A DNA stretch of 32,151 nt, taken from assembly GCA_001464505.1 (NCBI GenBank), contig LNEH01000139.1, positions 1 to 32,151 of the forward strand. Direction: 5' to 3'. The stretch comes from Verrucomicrobia bacterium Ga0077533. GTDB lineage: Bacteria > Verrucomicrobiota > Verrucomicrobiia > Opitutales > Opitutaceae. Below are positions 20,492-26,528 of the stretch, piece after piece; position 1 is the stretch's first letter; every line of letters begins with the position of its first letter. Made by a program: the position numbers and the translations under genes. A model generated the notes under the pieces. The model was not told where the DNA came from, searched no databases, and saw nothing but the letters and a program-made list of their open reading frames with translations.

Positions 20492-20761
20492 TCAATCTTC
20501 ATAAACGGCGGAGCGGTGGCCCACGGCCACCACGATGACAATCAGGATTTTCTTCTCCAACCGGCAGAGGATGCGGTAATCGCGCACCCGGTAGCGCCAG
20601 AAGCCCTTGAGCTCACCCCGCAGCGGCTTGCCGAACTGCTCGGGGTTGGTGGCACCCTTGATGCGAGTTTCGAGATATTTTTTAATCTCCGCCGCGGCCG
20701 ATGGGCCCAGATCGCGCAATTGCCCGGCGGCCTCAGGCGTAACCTCATACGCCCAACTCAC
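20492..20761 (-). CDS. RelE/ParE-family toxin
   Basis: The 89-residue product starts MSWAYEVTPEAAGQLRDLG. The segment RGELKGFWRYRVRDYRILC, then an all-hydrophobic strand (KKILIVIVVAVGHRSAVYE) ending in HRSAVYE, are hallmarks of RelE toxins, ribosome-dependent mRNA nucleases. Arginines in YRVRDYRI and the terminal HRxxVY are the likely active-site residues. The start is GTG (20761-20759), inside the end of the antitoxin gene (17-base overlap), which implies translational coupling. The module is on the minus strand, between two tgt remnants. Confidence 0.88.
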   Translation of the reverse strand: MSWAYEVTPEAAGQLRDLGPSAAAEIKKYLETRIKGATNPEQFGKPLRGELKGFWRYRVRDYRILCRLEKKILIVIVVAVGHRSAVYED

Positions 20762-21041
20762 GCCAGACCTCCACAGGTTTGAGCAGCCTGGCCCCGCTCT
20801 TCACATGGCGATCCCAAGTCGCCGCAACCACGCGATAATCAATTTCATCCTCCACGGCTGCCAAGATGGCCGCGGTGGCTTTCTCCAAGCGCGCGAGGCG
20901 GGAAATATCCGACGGGGCGGGGCCCGCCAAGGCCGCCCGCTTGATGTAGGCGGCGGGAGTAAGGCCCCGCTTGCGGGCGAGAGCGGCGATACGCCTTTTC
21001 TCGGCCGGGCTGAGGCGAATGGAGGTGGGCGAGGTAGCCAT
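20745..21041 (-). CDS. Ribbon-helix-helix antitoxin of the RelE-like toxin
   Basis: The 98-residue product starts MATSPTSIRLSPAEKRRIAA, then LARKRGLTPAAYIKRAAL, a typical ribbon-helix-helix DNA-binding domain (about residues 5-45). The C-terminal half (LEKATAAILAAVEDEIDYRV through PVEVWRELGV) is helical and should wrap the toxin. It overlaps the toxin gene and would repress its own promoter. The upstream 29 bases hold a TTGACA box and a TACAGGTGTA palindrome. Confidence 0.82.
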   Translation of the reverse strand: MATSPTSIRLSPAEKRRIAALARKRGLTPAAYIKRAALAGPAPSDISRLARLEKATAAILAAVEDEIDYRVVAATWDRHVKSGARLLKPVEVWRELGV

Positions 21042-21076
21042 GCACTACAGGTGTAATACGGCCCGACGGCTGTCAA
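21042..21076 (-). promoter_or_regulatory. Candidate promoter/operator of the relE-like module
   Basis: On the minus strand TTGACA (21076-21071) stands exactly 29 bases before the ATG at 21041. GTATTAC lies at 21059-21053, and TACAGGTGTA (21046-21055, plus strand) is a small inverted repeat. The spacing leaves almost no leader, suggesting a leaderless or very short-leader mRNA. Confidence 0.45.
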
Positions 21077-21152
21077 GGTCGCACGCCTTGCCCTCAAGCA
21101 GGATTCCCCCGGTTGCCGGGGCCGGCCGCATCATCTCCCCCAGAGGGGCCGG

Positions 21153-21585
21153 TCACCCCGTCTGCTCCCCTGCCTCGTATCGCCCGATCCAGGCGCGGTG
21201 CCACGGGCCGTAGTCGTCGGCCTCGATGTTGGGCGCGGGCCTGCGCCACGAGGTCGAGGTAGAAATGGACGTTGTGCAGGCTGATCAGGGTGCAGGCGAG
21301 AATCTCGTTGGCCATGACGAGGTGCCGCAGGTAGGCGCGGGAGAAGTTCCGGCAGGTATAGTTGTCCAAGCCCTCGACCAGCGGCTGCGGGTCGGCGCGA
21401 TGGCGCTCGTTGCGCAGGTTGATGAGCCCGTCGGGGGTGAACGCCGCGCCGTTGCGCGCCACGCGGGTCGGGTGCATGCAGTCGAACATGTCCACGCCAA
21501 GCGCGATCATCTTCAAAAGCTGCGGCGGCGTGCCGAGGCCCATCGTGTAACGGGGTTTGTTCGCCGGCAAAAAAGGCGTCGTGGC
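21153..21585 (-). pseudogene. 3' fragment of tgt with a frameshift (second copy)
   Basis: The minus strand encodes ATTPFLPANKPRYTMGLGTP and continues with near identity to Tgt residues 238-353, including MFDCMHPTRVARNGAAFTPD and NYTCRNFSRAYLRHL. After AQARA one extra base (CAAC versus CAC in the full gene) breaks the frame. In the restored frame it reads IEADDYGPWHRAWIGRYEAG and stops at 21153. The first 237 residues of Tgt are missing. It cannot be a working enzyme. Like the full gene, it has LDN in place of the zinc-site CxC. Confidence 0.9.
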
Positions 21586-21664
21586 CGGAAAGGGGATGTG
21601 AGCCGGCTCCTGACAAGACGGCGAGGCGGACGTGTTAGCGCGGGTGAGTTTCCCGCCTGAAAAT

Positions 21665-21691
21665 CCCATCCCCCAAGCCAGCCGCAGGCCG
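21665..21691. repeat. Direct repeat upstream of the second toxin-antitoxin module (copy 1)
   Basis: CCCATCCCCCA plus CCAGCCGCAGGCCG with two extra bases in the middle recurs at 22473-22497 in the same orientation. The two copies flank the vapBC module at 21769-22397. Confidence 0.65.
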
Positions 21692-21733
21692 ATGATCCAG
21701 TTTTCGCTCAGCCTCGCCCGGCCGGCAGGGCCC

Positions 21734-21768
21734 TTGACTCCGGGGCGCGGGCTGTATTACTGTAATAC
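21734..21768 (+). promoter_or_regulatory. Candidate promoter/operator of the second toxin-antitoxin module
   Basis: TTGACT (21734-21739) lies exactly 29 bases before the ATG at 21769. The perfect palindrome GTATTACTGTAATAC (21754-21768) directly abuts the start codon and contains -10-like sequences (TATTAC, TAATAC). It is a good operator candidate for the ribbon-helix-helix antitoxin. Confidence 0.55.
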
Positions 21769-22011
21769 ATGCCCACTCTCACCCTGCGCGTCTCGCCCGC
21801 TGAAATGGCCCAAGTCCGCCGCCTCGCCCGCGCCTCGGGCAAAAACGTCTCCGCCTACGTCCGTGGTTCGGTGCTGCCGGCCCCGGCCCGCGCGCCCCGG
21901 GCCCGCCTCGTGCGCGACAAGGCCACCGGCGCACTCATCCTCCGCCACCCGCCCGGCACGCCGCCGGTCACACTGGAGCAGGTGAAGGCCATTCTCGCCG
22001 ATTTCCCGTGA
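21769..22011 (+). CDS. Ribbon-helix-helix antitoxin (VapB-like)
   Basis: The 80-residue product begins MPTLTLRVSPAEMAQVRRLA, then RASGKNVSAYVRGSVL, a ribbon-helix-helix fold. The tail (LILRHPPGTPPVTLEQVKAI) should bind the toxin. The last codons overlap the toxin start in a GTGA arrangement. The ATG directly follows a perfect 15-base palindrome, its probable operator. Confidence 0.82.
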   Translation: MPTLTLRVSPAEMAQVRRLARASGKNVSAYVRGSVLPAPARAPRARLVRDKATGALILRHPPGTPPVTLEQVKAILADFP

Positions 22012-22397
22012 AATACCTGCTCGATGTCAACGTCCTCGTGGCGCACCTCGTGGCGGTGCACACCCACCATGCCCGCGCCCGCGCCTGGGTGCTCAGCCTC
22101 GCCCGGGCCGACACCCTGCTCCTCGCCCCGTGGGTCGAGATCGGGTTTCTCCGCGTCGGCCTGCATGCCCGCCTGATCCCCGACCTCGCCACCGGCCAGC
22201 GCCTCTTGCGCGGCGTTGCGGCCGGGGCCGCCCGCATCGAGGCCATCGCTGATGGCTCGCGCGCCGCCGCCCTGCCCCTCTGGGCCGATACTCCCGCCCG
22301 CTTGGGTGACGGGCATCTGGCCGCGCTGGCGGCCGCGCACGGCTGCCGCCTGGCCACCTTTGACCAAGACATCCCCGGCGCCTGCCAAATACCCTGA
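22008..22397 (+). CDS. VapC-type PIN-domain ribonuclease toxin
   Basis: The 129-residue product starts at GTG (22008), overlapping the antitoxin stop. PIN features are MKYLLDVNVLVAHL (D6), LAPWVEIGFLRV (acidic residue), LGDGHLAALAAAHG (third Asp) and RLATFDQDIPG (last Asp). All four acidic positions appear intact. VapC toxins cleave specific RNAs, often tRNAs or rRNA, in the cytoplasm. The length is normal. Confidence 0.9.
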   Translation: MKYLLDVNVLVAHLVAVHTHHARARAWVLSLARADTLLLAPWVEIGFLRVGLHARLIPDLATGQRLLRGVAAGAARIEAIADGSRAAALPLWADTPARLGDGHLAALAAAHGCRLATFDQDIPGACQIP

Positions 22398-22472
22398 GCT
22401 GCGGCTGGAACTCACCGCCTCATCGGTCCCGCTCTCTTCTCGGCCTGCGGGCCCGGCCTCGGCGCGATAAAC

Positions 22473-22497
22473 CCCATCCCCCACCAGCCGCAGGCCG
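22473..22497. repeat. Direct repeat upstream of the third toxin-antitoxin module (copy 2)
   Basis: This is the second copy of the element at 21665-21691. Here it also forms an inverted repeat with the upstream CGGCCTGCGG (22441-22450), pairing with CCGCAGGCCG. Confidence 0.65.
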
Positions 22498-22521
22498 CGG
22501 CTCCTGTTTCCCCCTCCGTAA

Positions 22522-22556
22522 TTGACAGCCCGCCCGTCTGCACGCATTTTGCACGC
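22522..22556 (+). promoter_or_regulatory. Candidate promoter of the third toxin-antitoxin module
   Basis: TTGACA (22522-22527) is followed after 17 bases by CATTTT (22545-22550). The box ends exactly 29 bases before the ATG at 22557, so transcription would start at or next to the start codon. TGCACGCAT is directly repeated (22539 and 22550) across the region and may be an operator. Confidence 0.5.
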
Positions 22557-22787
22557 ATGACCCGCAAGACCGTCTCGCTTGACGCCGATGTTTACCGCCA
22601 GCTCTGCCGCAAGAAAGCGCCAAGGGAAAGTCTCTCGGCCGCCTTGCGCCGATTGCTCGCCGACGAAAAAGATCCGGCGGATTACTTGGAGGAGATGTTT
22701 GCCTCTCCGGTGGAGGTTGATATCGAGCTGCTGCGTCACCGTCAGTTGAATCCGCCGCGTTCCAATCGTCCCCGCCGTGCTGTTTGA
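22557..22787 (+). CDS. VapB-like antitoxin
   Basis: The 76-residue product begins MTRKTVSLDADVYRQLCRKK, then SLSAALRRLLADEKDP, a short DNA-binding domain followed by the acidic segment DYLEEMFASPVEVDIELL that probably blocks the toxin active site. It resembles small VapB antitoxins with KTVSLDxDVY openings. The gene overlaps the toxin start by 11 bases. Confidence 0.8.
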   Translation: MTRKTVSLDADVYRQLCRKKAPRESLSAALRRLLADEKDPADYLEEMFASPVEVDIELLRHRQLNPPRSNRPRRAV

Positions 22788-23142
22788 CACCACTTTTTTT
22801 ATCGACCTGGCAGCGGAAATGAGAGCGCGGTCCCCCGGACCATGCCGTGAGCTACTGCAGAAGCATAGGCACCAGACAAAACGGGTCAGTGTCATCACCC
22901 TGGGCGAATTCGCGGTGGGAGCTCCCACCGCCTACACCCTCAGGTTCTTCCGGGGCTATCAGCCTCTTGCCCTCGGCACGGCCACCGCCATATCCGCCGG
23001 CCGCCTGCAAGCCTCGTTGGATTTCGAGATGGGTGAAAACGATCTCTGGATCGCCGCGACGGCCTTGCGCTTCGGCTGGCCCTTGGTGACTCGCGACAAG
23101 TCATTTGCCCGCGTGCCCGGCCTCAAGGTCATCGGTTACTGA
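22777..23142 (+). CDS. VapC-type PIN-domain ribonuclease toxin
   Basis: The 121-residue product starts at GTG 22777 within the antitoxin gene. It opens MLFDTTFFIDLAAEM with the first Asp, has VITLGEFAVGAP with the conserved Glu, GENDLWIAATALRFG with the third acidic site, and LVTRDKSFARVPGLKVIGY at the end. The PIN active site looks complete. The 3' end runs into the 3' end of tgt: the two convergent genes overlap by 14 bases. Confidence 0.9.
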   Translation: MLFDTTFFIDLAAEMRARSPGPCRELLQKHRHQTKRVSVITLGEFAVGAPTAYTLRFFRGYQPLALGTATAISAGRLQASLDFEMGENDLWIAATALRFGWPLVTRDKSFARVPGLKVIGY

Positions 23143-24289
23143 TGCCGGTTCCAACCTGCCGTTCGCCCGTCTCGTAGCGCTCGATCCACGTCCGGTGCCA
23201 CGGGCCGTAGTCGCCCGCCTCAATGTGAGCCCGGGCCTGCGCCATCAGGTCGAGGTAGAAATGCAGATTGTGCAGCGTGAGCAGCGTGCTCGCGAGAATC
23301 TCATTGGCCATGACCAAGTGCCGCAGATAGGCGCGGGAGAAATTCCGGCAGGTGTAGTTGTCCAAACCCTCGACGAGCGGAGTGGGATCGGCGCGGTAAC
23401 GCTCGTTGCGGAGGTTGATGAGTCCGTCGGGGGTGAAGGCCGCACCGTTGCGCGCCACCCGCGTCGGATGCACGCAGTCGAACATGTCCACCCCGAGGGA
23501 GATCATCTTCAGAATCTGCGGCGGCGTGCCGAGACCCATCGTGTAACGTGGCTTGTCGGCGGGCAAAAACGGCGTGGTCGCCGCCACCTGCTTCAGCATC
23601 TCCGGCTCGGGCTCGCCCACGCTGACGCCACCGACGGCGTAACCGGGAAAATCCAGCACGGCGAGAGACTCGGCCGCTTCGCGCCGGAGATCGTCGAAGG
23701 TCGAGCCTTGCGCAATGGCGAACACGTGGCGCCCACTCCCGAGGAACCCGTTGTCCGTGGCGATCTGCTTGCATTGCTGCGCCCAGCGATAGCTGCGATC
23801 GACCGCGCGGCGGCACTCGTCGCGCGTGCAGGGCCACGGCGGACACTCGTCGAGCACCATCGCAATGTCCGGGCCGAGGTTGGCCTGGATCGTCATCACC
23901 TCGCGTGGGCCGAGGAAGACCTTCGCCCCGTCGAGGTGCGAGGCGAACGCAATGCCGTCGTCGCGAATGTCGCGGAGTTTCGCCAAGCTGAAGACCTGGA
24001 AACCGCCGCTGTCGGTCAGGATCGGGCCGGACCAGCCCATGAACTTGTGCAGACCGCCGAGGTCGCGGATAAGCTCCGAGCCCGGCCGGAGGTTGAGATG
24101 ATACGTGTTGCCGAGGATGATCTGGGCGCCGGTCTCCTTGATCTGGGCGGGCGTCAGCGCCTTGACCGTGCCCTGGGTGCCGACCGGCATGAAGATGGGG
24201 GTCTCGATGGCGCCGTGCAGTGTCTGTAGCCGTCCGCGCCGGGCGGCGGTGGCGGTGTCGGTTTTTAGAAGTTGAAAGGAATTGGACAT
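23129..24289 (-). CDS. tgt: Queuine tRNA-ribosyltransferase (tRNA-guanine transglycosylase)
   Basis: The 386-residue enzyme replaces guanine 34 in GUN-anticodon tRNAs with preQ1. Key residues are present: D93 in LTDSGGFQVFS and the nucleophile D271 in MFDCVHPTRVARNG. The preQ1-binding segment reads FAIAQGSTFDDLR, where QGS replaces the usual QGG. The zinc site is unusual. The family has CxCxxC followed by a distant His; here the CxC is LDN (309-311), leaving only C314 and H340. The last residues (RQVGTGISNR) are encoded antisense to the end of the neighbouring vapC and differ from the tgt fragment, so the C-terminus was probably altered when that module arrived. No other queuosine gene is in the window. 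The ATG is at 24287-24289. Confidence 0.92.
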   Translation of the reverse strand: MSNSFQLLKTDTATAARRGRLQTLHGAIETPIFMPVGTQGTVKALTPAQIKETGAQIILGNTYHLNLRPGSELIRDLGGLHKFMGWSGPILTDSGGFQVFSLAKLRDIRDDGIAFASHLDGAKVFLGPREVMTIQANLGPDIAMVLDECPPWPCTRDECRRAVDRSYRWAQQCKQIATDNGFLGSGRHVFAIAQGSTFDDLRREAAESLAVLDFPGYAVGGVSVGEPEPEMLKQVAATTPFLPADKPRYTMGLGTPPQILKMISLGVDMFDCVHPTRVARNGAAFTPDGLINLRNERYRADPTPLVEGLDNYTCRNFSRAYLRHLVMANEILASTLLTLHNLHFYLDLMAQARAHIEAGDYGPWHRTWIERYETGERQVGTGISNR

Positions 24290-24290
24290 C

Positions 24291-24340
24291 TGTAGCGGCG
24301 CTCTATGAGCGCCGTCCGGCGGTCACAGACCGCCGCTACA
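24291..24340. repeat. Composite hairpin repeat, TGTAG/CTACA clamp (copy 1)
   Basis: The element runs from TGTAGCGGCG to CGCCGCTACA. Inside are two perfect mini-hairpins, GGCGCTC-TAT-GAGCGCC and GGCGGTC-ACA-GACCGCC, and the whole element is also an inverted repeat. It lies in the leader of tgt and has the same plan as 27103-27163. Confidence 0.85.
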
Positions 24341-24365
24341 GCGCCCCACCACCCTGTCCGCGCTC

Positions 24366-24394
24366 TTGACCCCCTGTCAATTGCCGGCTATGCT
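24366..24394 (+). promoter_or_regulatory. Candidate promoter of the glutamine amidotransferase gene
   Basis: TTGACC (24366-24371) and TATGCT (24389-24394) are separated by 17 bases, a good sigma-70-type match. Transcription would start near 24401, just before the GTG at 24403. This argues against the TTG at 24394 as start codon, because it lies inside the -10 box. Confidence 0.55.
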
Positions 24395-24402
24395 TGTCAA
24401 AA

Positions 24403-24969
24403 GTGCTGCTAGTCATCGACAACTACGATTCGTTCACCTTCAACCTGGTCCAATACTTCGGCCAGTTGGGCGTGGCCATGCGCGTCTTCCGCAATGACGA
24501 GATCACCGCGACCGACGCCTTGAAGCTGAATCCCGACCGCGTGCTCATTTCGCCCGGCCCCTGCTCCCCCACCGATGCTGGTGCAAGTATCGACATCATA
24601 AAGACCTTTGCCGGCCGGAAACCCATCCTCGGAGTCTGCCTCGGCCACCAGTCCATCGGCCAGCACTTCGGCGGCAAGATCATCCGCGCCGACCGCCCGA
24701 TGCACGGCAAACTCTCGCCCATCCGGCACCGCGACACCGACATTTTCGCCGGCCTCCCCTCACCCTTCACGGCCACCCGCTACCACTCTCTGCTCGTCGA
24801 ACGCTCCAGCCTGCCGGCCTGCCTGGAGATCACGGCGGAGACGGCCGAGGGCGAAATAATGGGCCTCCGGCACAAACAATTCCCCGTTTTCGGTGTCCAG
24901 TTTCATCCGGAATCCATTGCCACCGAAGGCGGCATGAGGATCCTCCAAAACTTCCTCGCCCTGAATTAG
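24403..24969 (+). CDS. Glutamine amidotransferase subunit of anthranilate/aminodeoxychorismate synthase
   Basis: The 188-residue class I glutamine amidotransferase supplies ammonia to the chorismate-using subunit for tryptophan or folate synthesis. It starts [19 protein letters not shown], the PabA/TrpG signature. The oxyanion segment is LISPGPCSP, the nucleophile C79 is in [17 protein letters not shown], and H168/E170 are in FGVQFHPES. PabA and TrpG cannot be told apart from this subunit alone, and no partner subunit is nearby; one protein may serve both pathways. A TTG at 24394 would add three residues, but it overlaps the predicted -10 box, so GTG 24403 is preferred. Confidence 0.88.
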   Translation: MLLVIDNYDSFTFNLVQYFGQLGVAMRVFRNDEITATDALKLNPDRVLISPGPCSPTDAGASIDIIKTFAGRKPILGVCLGHQSIGQHFGGKIIRADRPMHGKLSPIRHRDTDIFAGLPSPFTATRYHSLLVERSSLPACLEITAETAEGEIMGLRHKQFPVFGVQFHPESIATEGGMRILQNFLALN

Positions 24970-25050
24970 CCACCACGAAACACACCAAATACTCTAAACC
25001 CAAACCTGTGACTTCTTCATTTCGTGTTTTTCGTGTATTTAGTGGTGACC
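24970..25050. repeat. Inverted repeat with AAANACACG-type 9-base units (copy 1)
   Basis: The left arm starts CCACCACGAAACACACCAAA and the right arm ends TTCGTGTATTTAGTGGTG. The arms are imperfect tandem 9-mers (AAANACACG and relatives) and pair around a 25-30-base loop. It is AT-rich compared with the genes. It lies between the amidotransferase gene and nrdR and shares its sequence with 26041-26120. Confidence 0.8.
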
Positions 25051-25063
25051 AATAAAACCTCCC

Positions 25064-25546
25064 ATGCGTTGCCCCAAGTGCACCTCCATTGAAGACAAGG
25101 TGATCGACTCGCGCATCGCCCGCGACGGCAACAACACCCGCCGCCGGCGCGAATGCCTCGAGTGCGGCCACCGCTTCACGACCACGGAGACGCTGGTCCG
25201 CGACAGCATGGTCATCGTCAAACGCGACGGTCGCCAGGAGCCCTTCGACCGCGATAAACTTCTCCGCGCCGTGCGCGCCGCCTGCCACAAGCGCCCGATC
25301 GACAACGAACAGATCACGATGCTGATCGAGGATGTGATCGACGCCGTCGAGGCCCTCTATGAGAGCCAGGTGCCCACCAGCGCCGTCGGCGAACACGTCA
25401 TGCAGCGCCTCCGCAAGATGGACCAAGTCGCCTACGTCCGCTTCGCCTCCGTCTACAAGGAATTCCGCGACGTCTCCGAGTTCGTCGATGAAATCAGCAG
25501 CCTTGCACCGCGCCGCGCGTCCGATACATTCAAGGCCAAGAAATGA
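25064..25546 (+). CDS. nrdR: Transcriptional repressor NrdR of ribonucleotide reductase genes
   Basis: The 160-residue regulator has a four-Cys zinc ribbon (C3, C6, C31, C34; MRCPKC and ECLECGHRF) followed by an ATP-cone domain that begins VIVKRDGRQEPFDRDKLLRA. It senses ATP/dATP and represses nrd operons through NrdR boxes. The segments SRIARDGNNTRRRRECLECG and VAYVRFASVYKEFRD are characteristic. The length is normal. The stop overlaps the start of the next gene (ATGA), so the two are co-translated. Confidence 0.96.
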   Translation: MRCPKCTSIEDKVIDSRIARDGNNTRRRRECLECGHRFTTTETLVRDSMVIVKRDGRQEPFDRDKLLRAVRAACHKRPIDNEQITMLIEDVIDAVEALYESQVPTSAVGEHVMQRLRKMDQVAYVRFASVYKEFRDVSEFVDEISSLAPRRASDTFKAKK

Positions 25547-26040
25547 CGCGCTCCTCCCAATTGCGCCGGCTCCACTTCCTCAACGCGCTGTTCGCCCCGC
25601 TGACCGGGCACGACCTCTACCTGGCGCAACAGATCGACGACGCCATCAGCAGCAGCCTTCCCGAGGCCGAAACGCACGCCGCCTGTGGTGAGCTTGTCGA
25701 ACCAAGCGACCCGTCGTTTGCCGCCGCCGCCGCCAGGCTTTTTGAACGCCTTTGCGCCGCGCAACCCGCGCATGGTTTCTTCCACTGGGATGCCAGTGCG
25801 GACGACACCGGCGCCACGCCGCTCTTCACCCGCGCCGGCGTGATGCAGGGCCTGAAACAACTGGCCGCCTACCCCGAGTCCACCCTGCTCGTCACCAATC
25901 TGCGCGCGGCCCACTGTCCGCCAACCCGCCGCTGGACCGAGCGCCGCCGCCGCGAATACGACGACACCCTTGTCTTCATCCGCGATCTCGCCGCCGCCCG
26001 TTCCCGGCGCAACGCAAACCTGAATCTGCTGTTTCTTTGA
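25543..26040 (+). CDS. Hypothetical protein co-translated with nrdR
   Basis: I do not recognise this 165-residue protein. It begins MTRSSQLRRLHFLNALFAPL and continues TGHDLYLAQQIDDAISSSLP. It is rich in Ala, Arg and Leu, has no signal peptide or membrane helix, and ends in an Arg-rich segment (RRWTERRRREYDDTLVFIRD). The ATGA overlap with nrdR supports it as a real gene. A palindromic REP-like word (25683-25704) is embedded in frame and encodes CGELVEP, which probably forms a surface insertion. Its coding register stays open through the insertion. Confidence 0.7.
   Translation: MTRSSQLRRLHFLNALFAPLTGHDLYLAQQIDDAISSSLPEAETHAACGELVEPSDPSFAAAAARLFERLCAAQPAHGFFHWDASADDTGATPLFTRAGVMQGLKQLAAYPESTLLVTNLRAAHCPPTRRWTERRRREYDDTLVFIRDLAAARSRRNANLNLLFL
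25683..25704. repeat. REP-like word inserted in a coding region
   Basis: The run TGTGGTGAGCTTGTCGAACC resembles the short REP-like element (GGTTCGACAAGCTCACCAC on the other strand) that recurs in many bacterial genomes. Here it lies inside a gene, in frame. Confidence 0.55.
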
Positions 26041-26120
26041 CCACCACCAAATACACGAAAAACACGAAACTCCGATGACCACTCACAGACTTTCGTGTGT
26101 TTTGTGTATTTCGTGGTGAC
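26041..26120. repeat. Inverted repeat with AAANACACG-type 9-base units (copy 2)
   Basis: The left arm CCACCAAATACACGAAAAAC continues to CACGAAA. The right arm runs TTTCGTGTGTTTTGTGTATT and ends TCGTGGTGAC. The arms are built from 9-base units and pair around a loop of about 20 bases. It is closely related to 24970-25050 and lies between the unknown gene and the HIT gene. Confidence 0.8.
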
Positions 26121-26131
26121 CTCTGTCTGCA

Positions 26132-26473
26132 ATGAAGACGATTTTCCAGAAGATCATCGACCGCGAGATTCCGGCCAAACTCGCCCACGACGACGAGCAC
26201 TGCATCGCGATCCACGACGTCAACCCGCAGGCGCCGGTGCATGTGCTTATCATCCCGAAAAGGCACATCGCCCGGGTCGGCGAAGCCACGCCGGCCGACC
26301 AGGCCCTCCTCGGCCATCTGCTGCTGACGGCAGCAGCCGTGGCGAAAAAGCTGGGTGTGGCGGAGTCCGGCTACCGCCTCGTGATCAACAACGGTCGCGA
26401 CGGCGGCGAAAGCGTGCCGCACCTGCACGTGCATCTGCTGGGGCAGCGGCCCCTGGCCTGGCCGCCGGGTTGA
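26132..26473 (+). CDS. HIT-family nucleotide hydrolase (HinT-like)
   Basis: The 113-residue protein opens MKTIFQKIIDREIPAKLAHD and has HVLIIPKRHIARVGEA and the histidine triad VPHLHVHLLG (H97, H99, H101) near its end. HinT enzymes hydrolyse nucleoside phosphoramidates such as AMP-lysine in the cytoplasm. The length and motif spacing fit the bacterial HinT branch. The ATG at 26132 follows a composite repeat by 11 bases; no strong ribosome site is present. Confidence 0.93.
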   Translation: MKTIFQKIIDREIPAKLAHDDEHCIAIHDVNPQAPVHVLIIPKRHIARVGEATPADQALLGHLLLTAAAVAKKLGVAESGYRLVINNGRDGGESVPHLHVHLLGQRPLAWPPG

Positions 26474-26528
26474 GACGGCGGGGAACAATTTGGAGTCAGG
26501 CCAGTCTACCGGGAAGACCTGCCTAACC

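Noticed and set aside
20335-24289. Search for an integrase, transposase or IS ends around the toxin-antitoxin and tgt copies
   Set aside because: No recombinase gene or terminal inverted repeats of an insertion sequence could be found. The only shared sequences are tgt pieces and a 25-base direct repeat.
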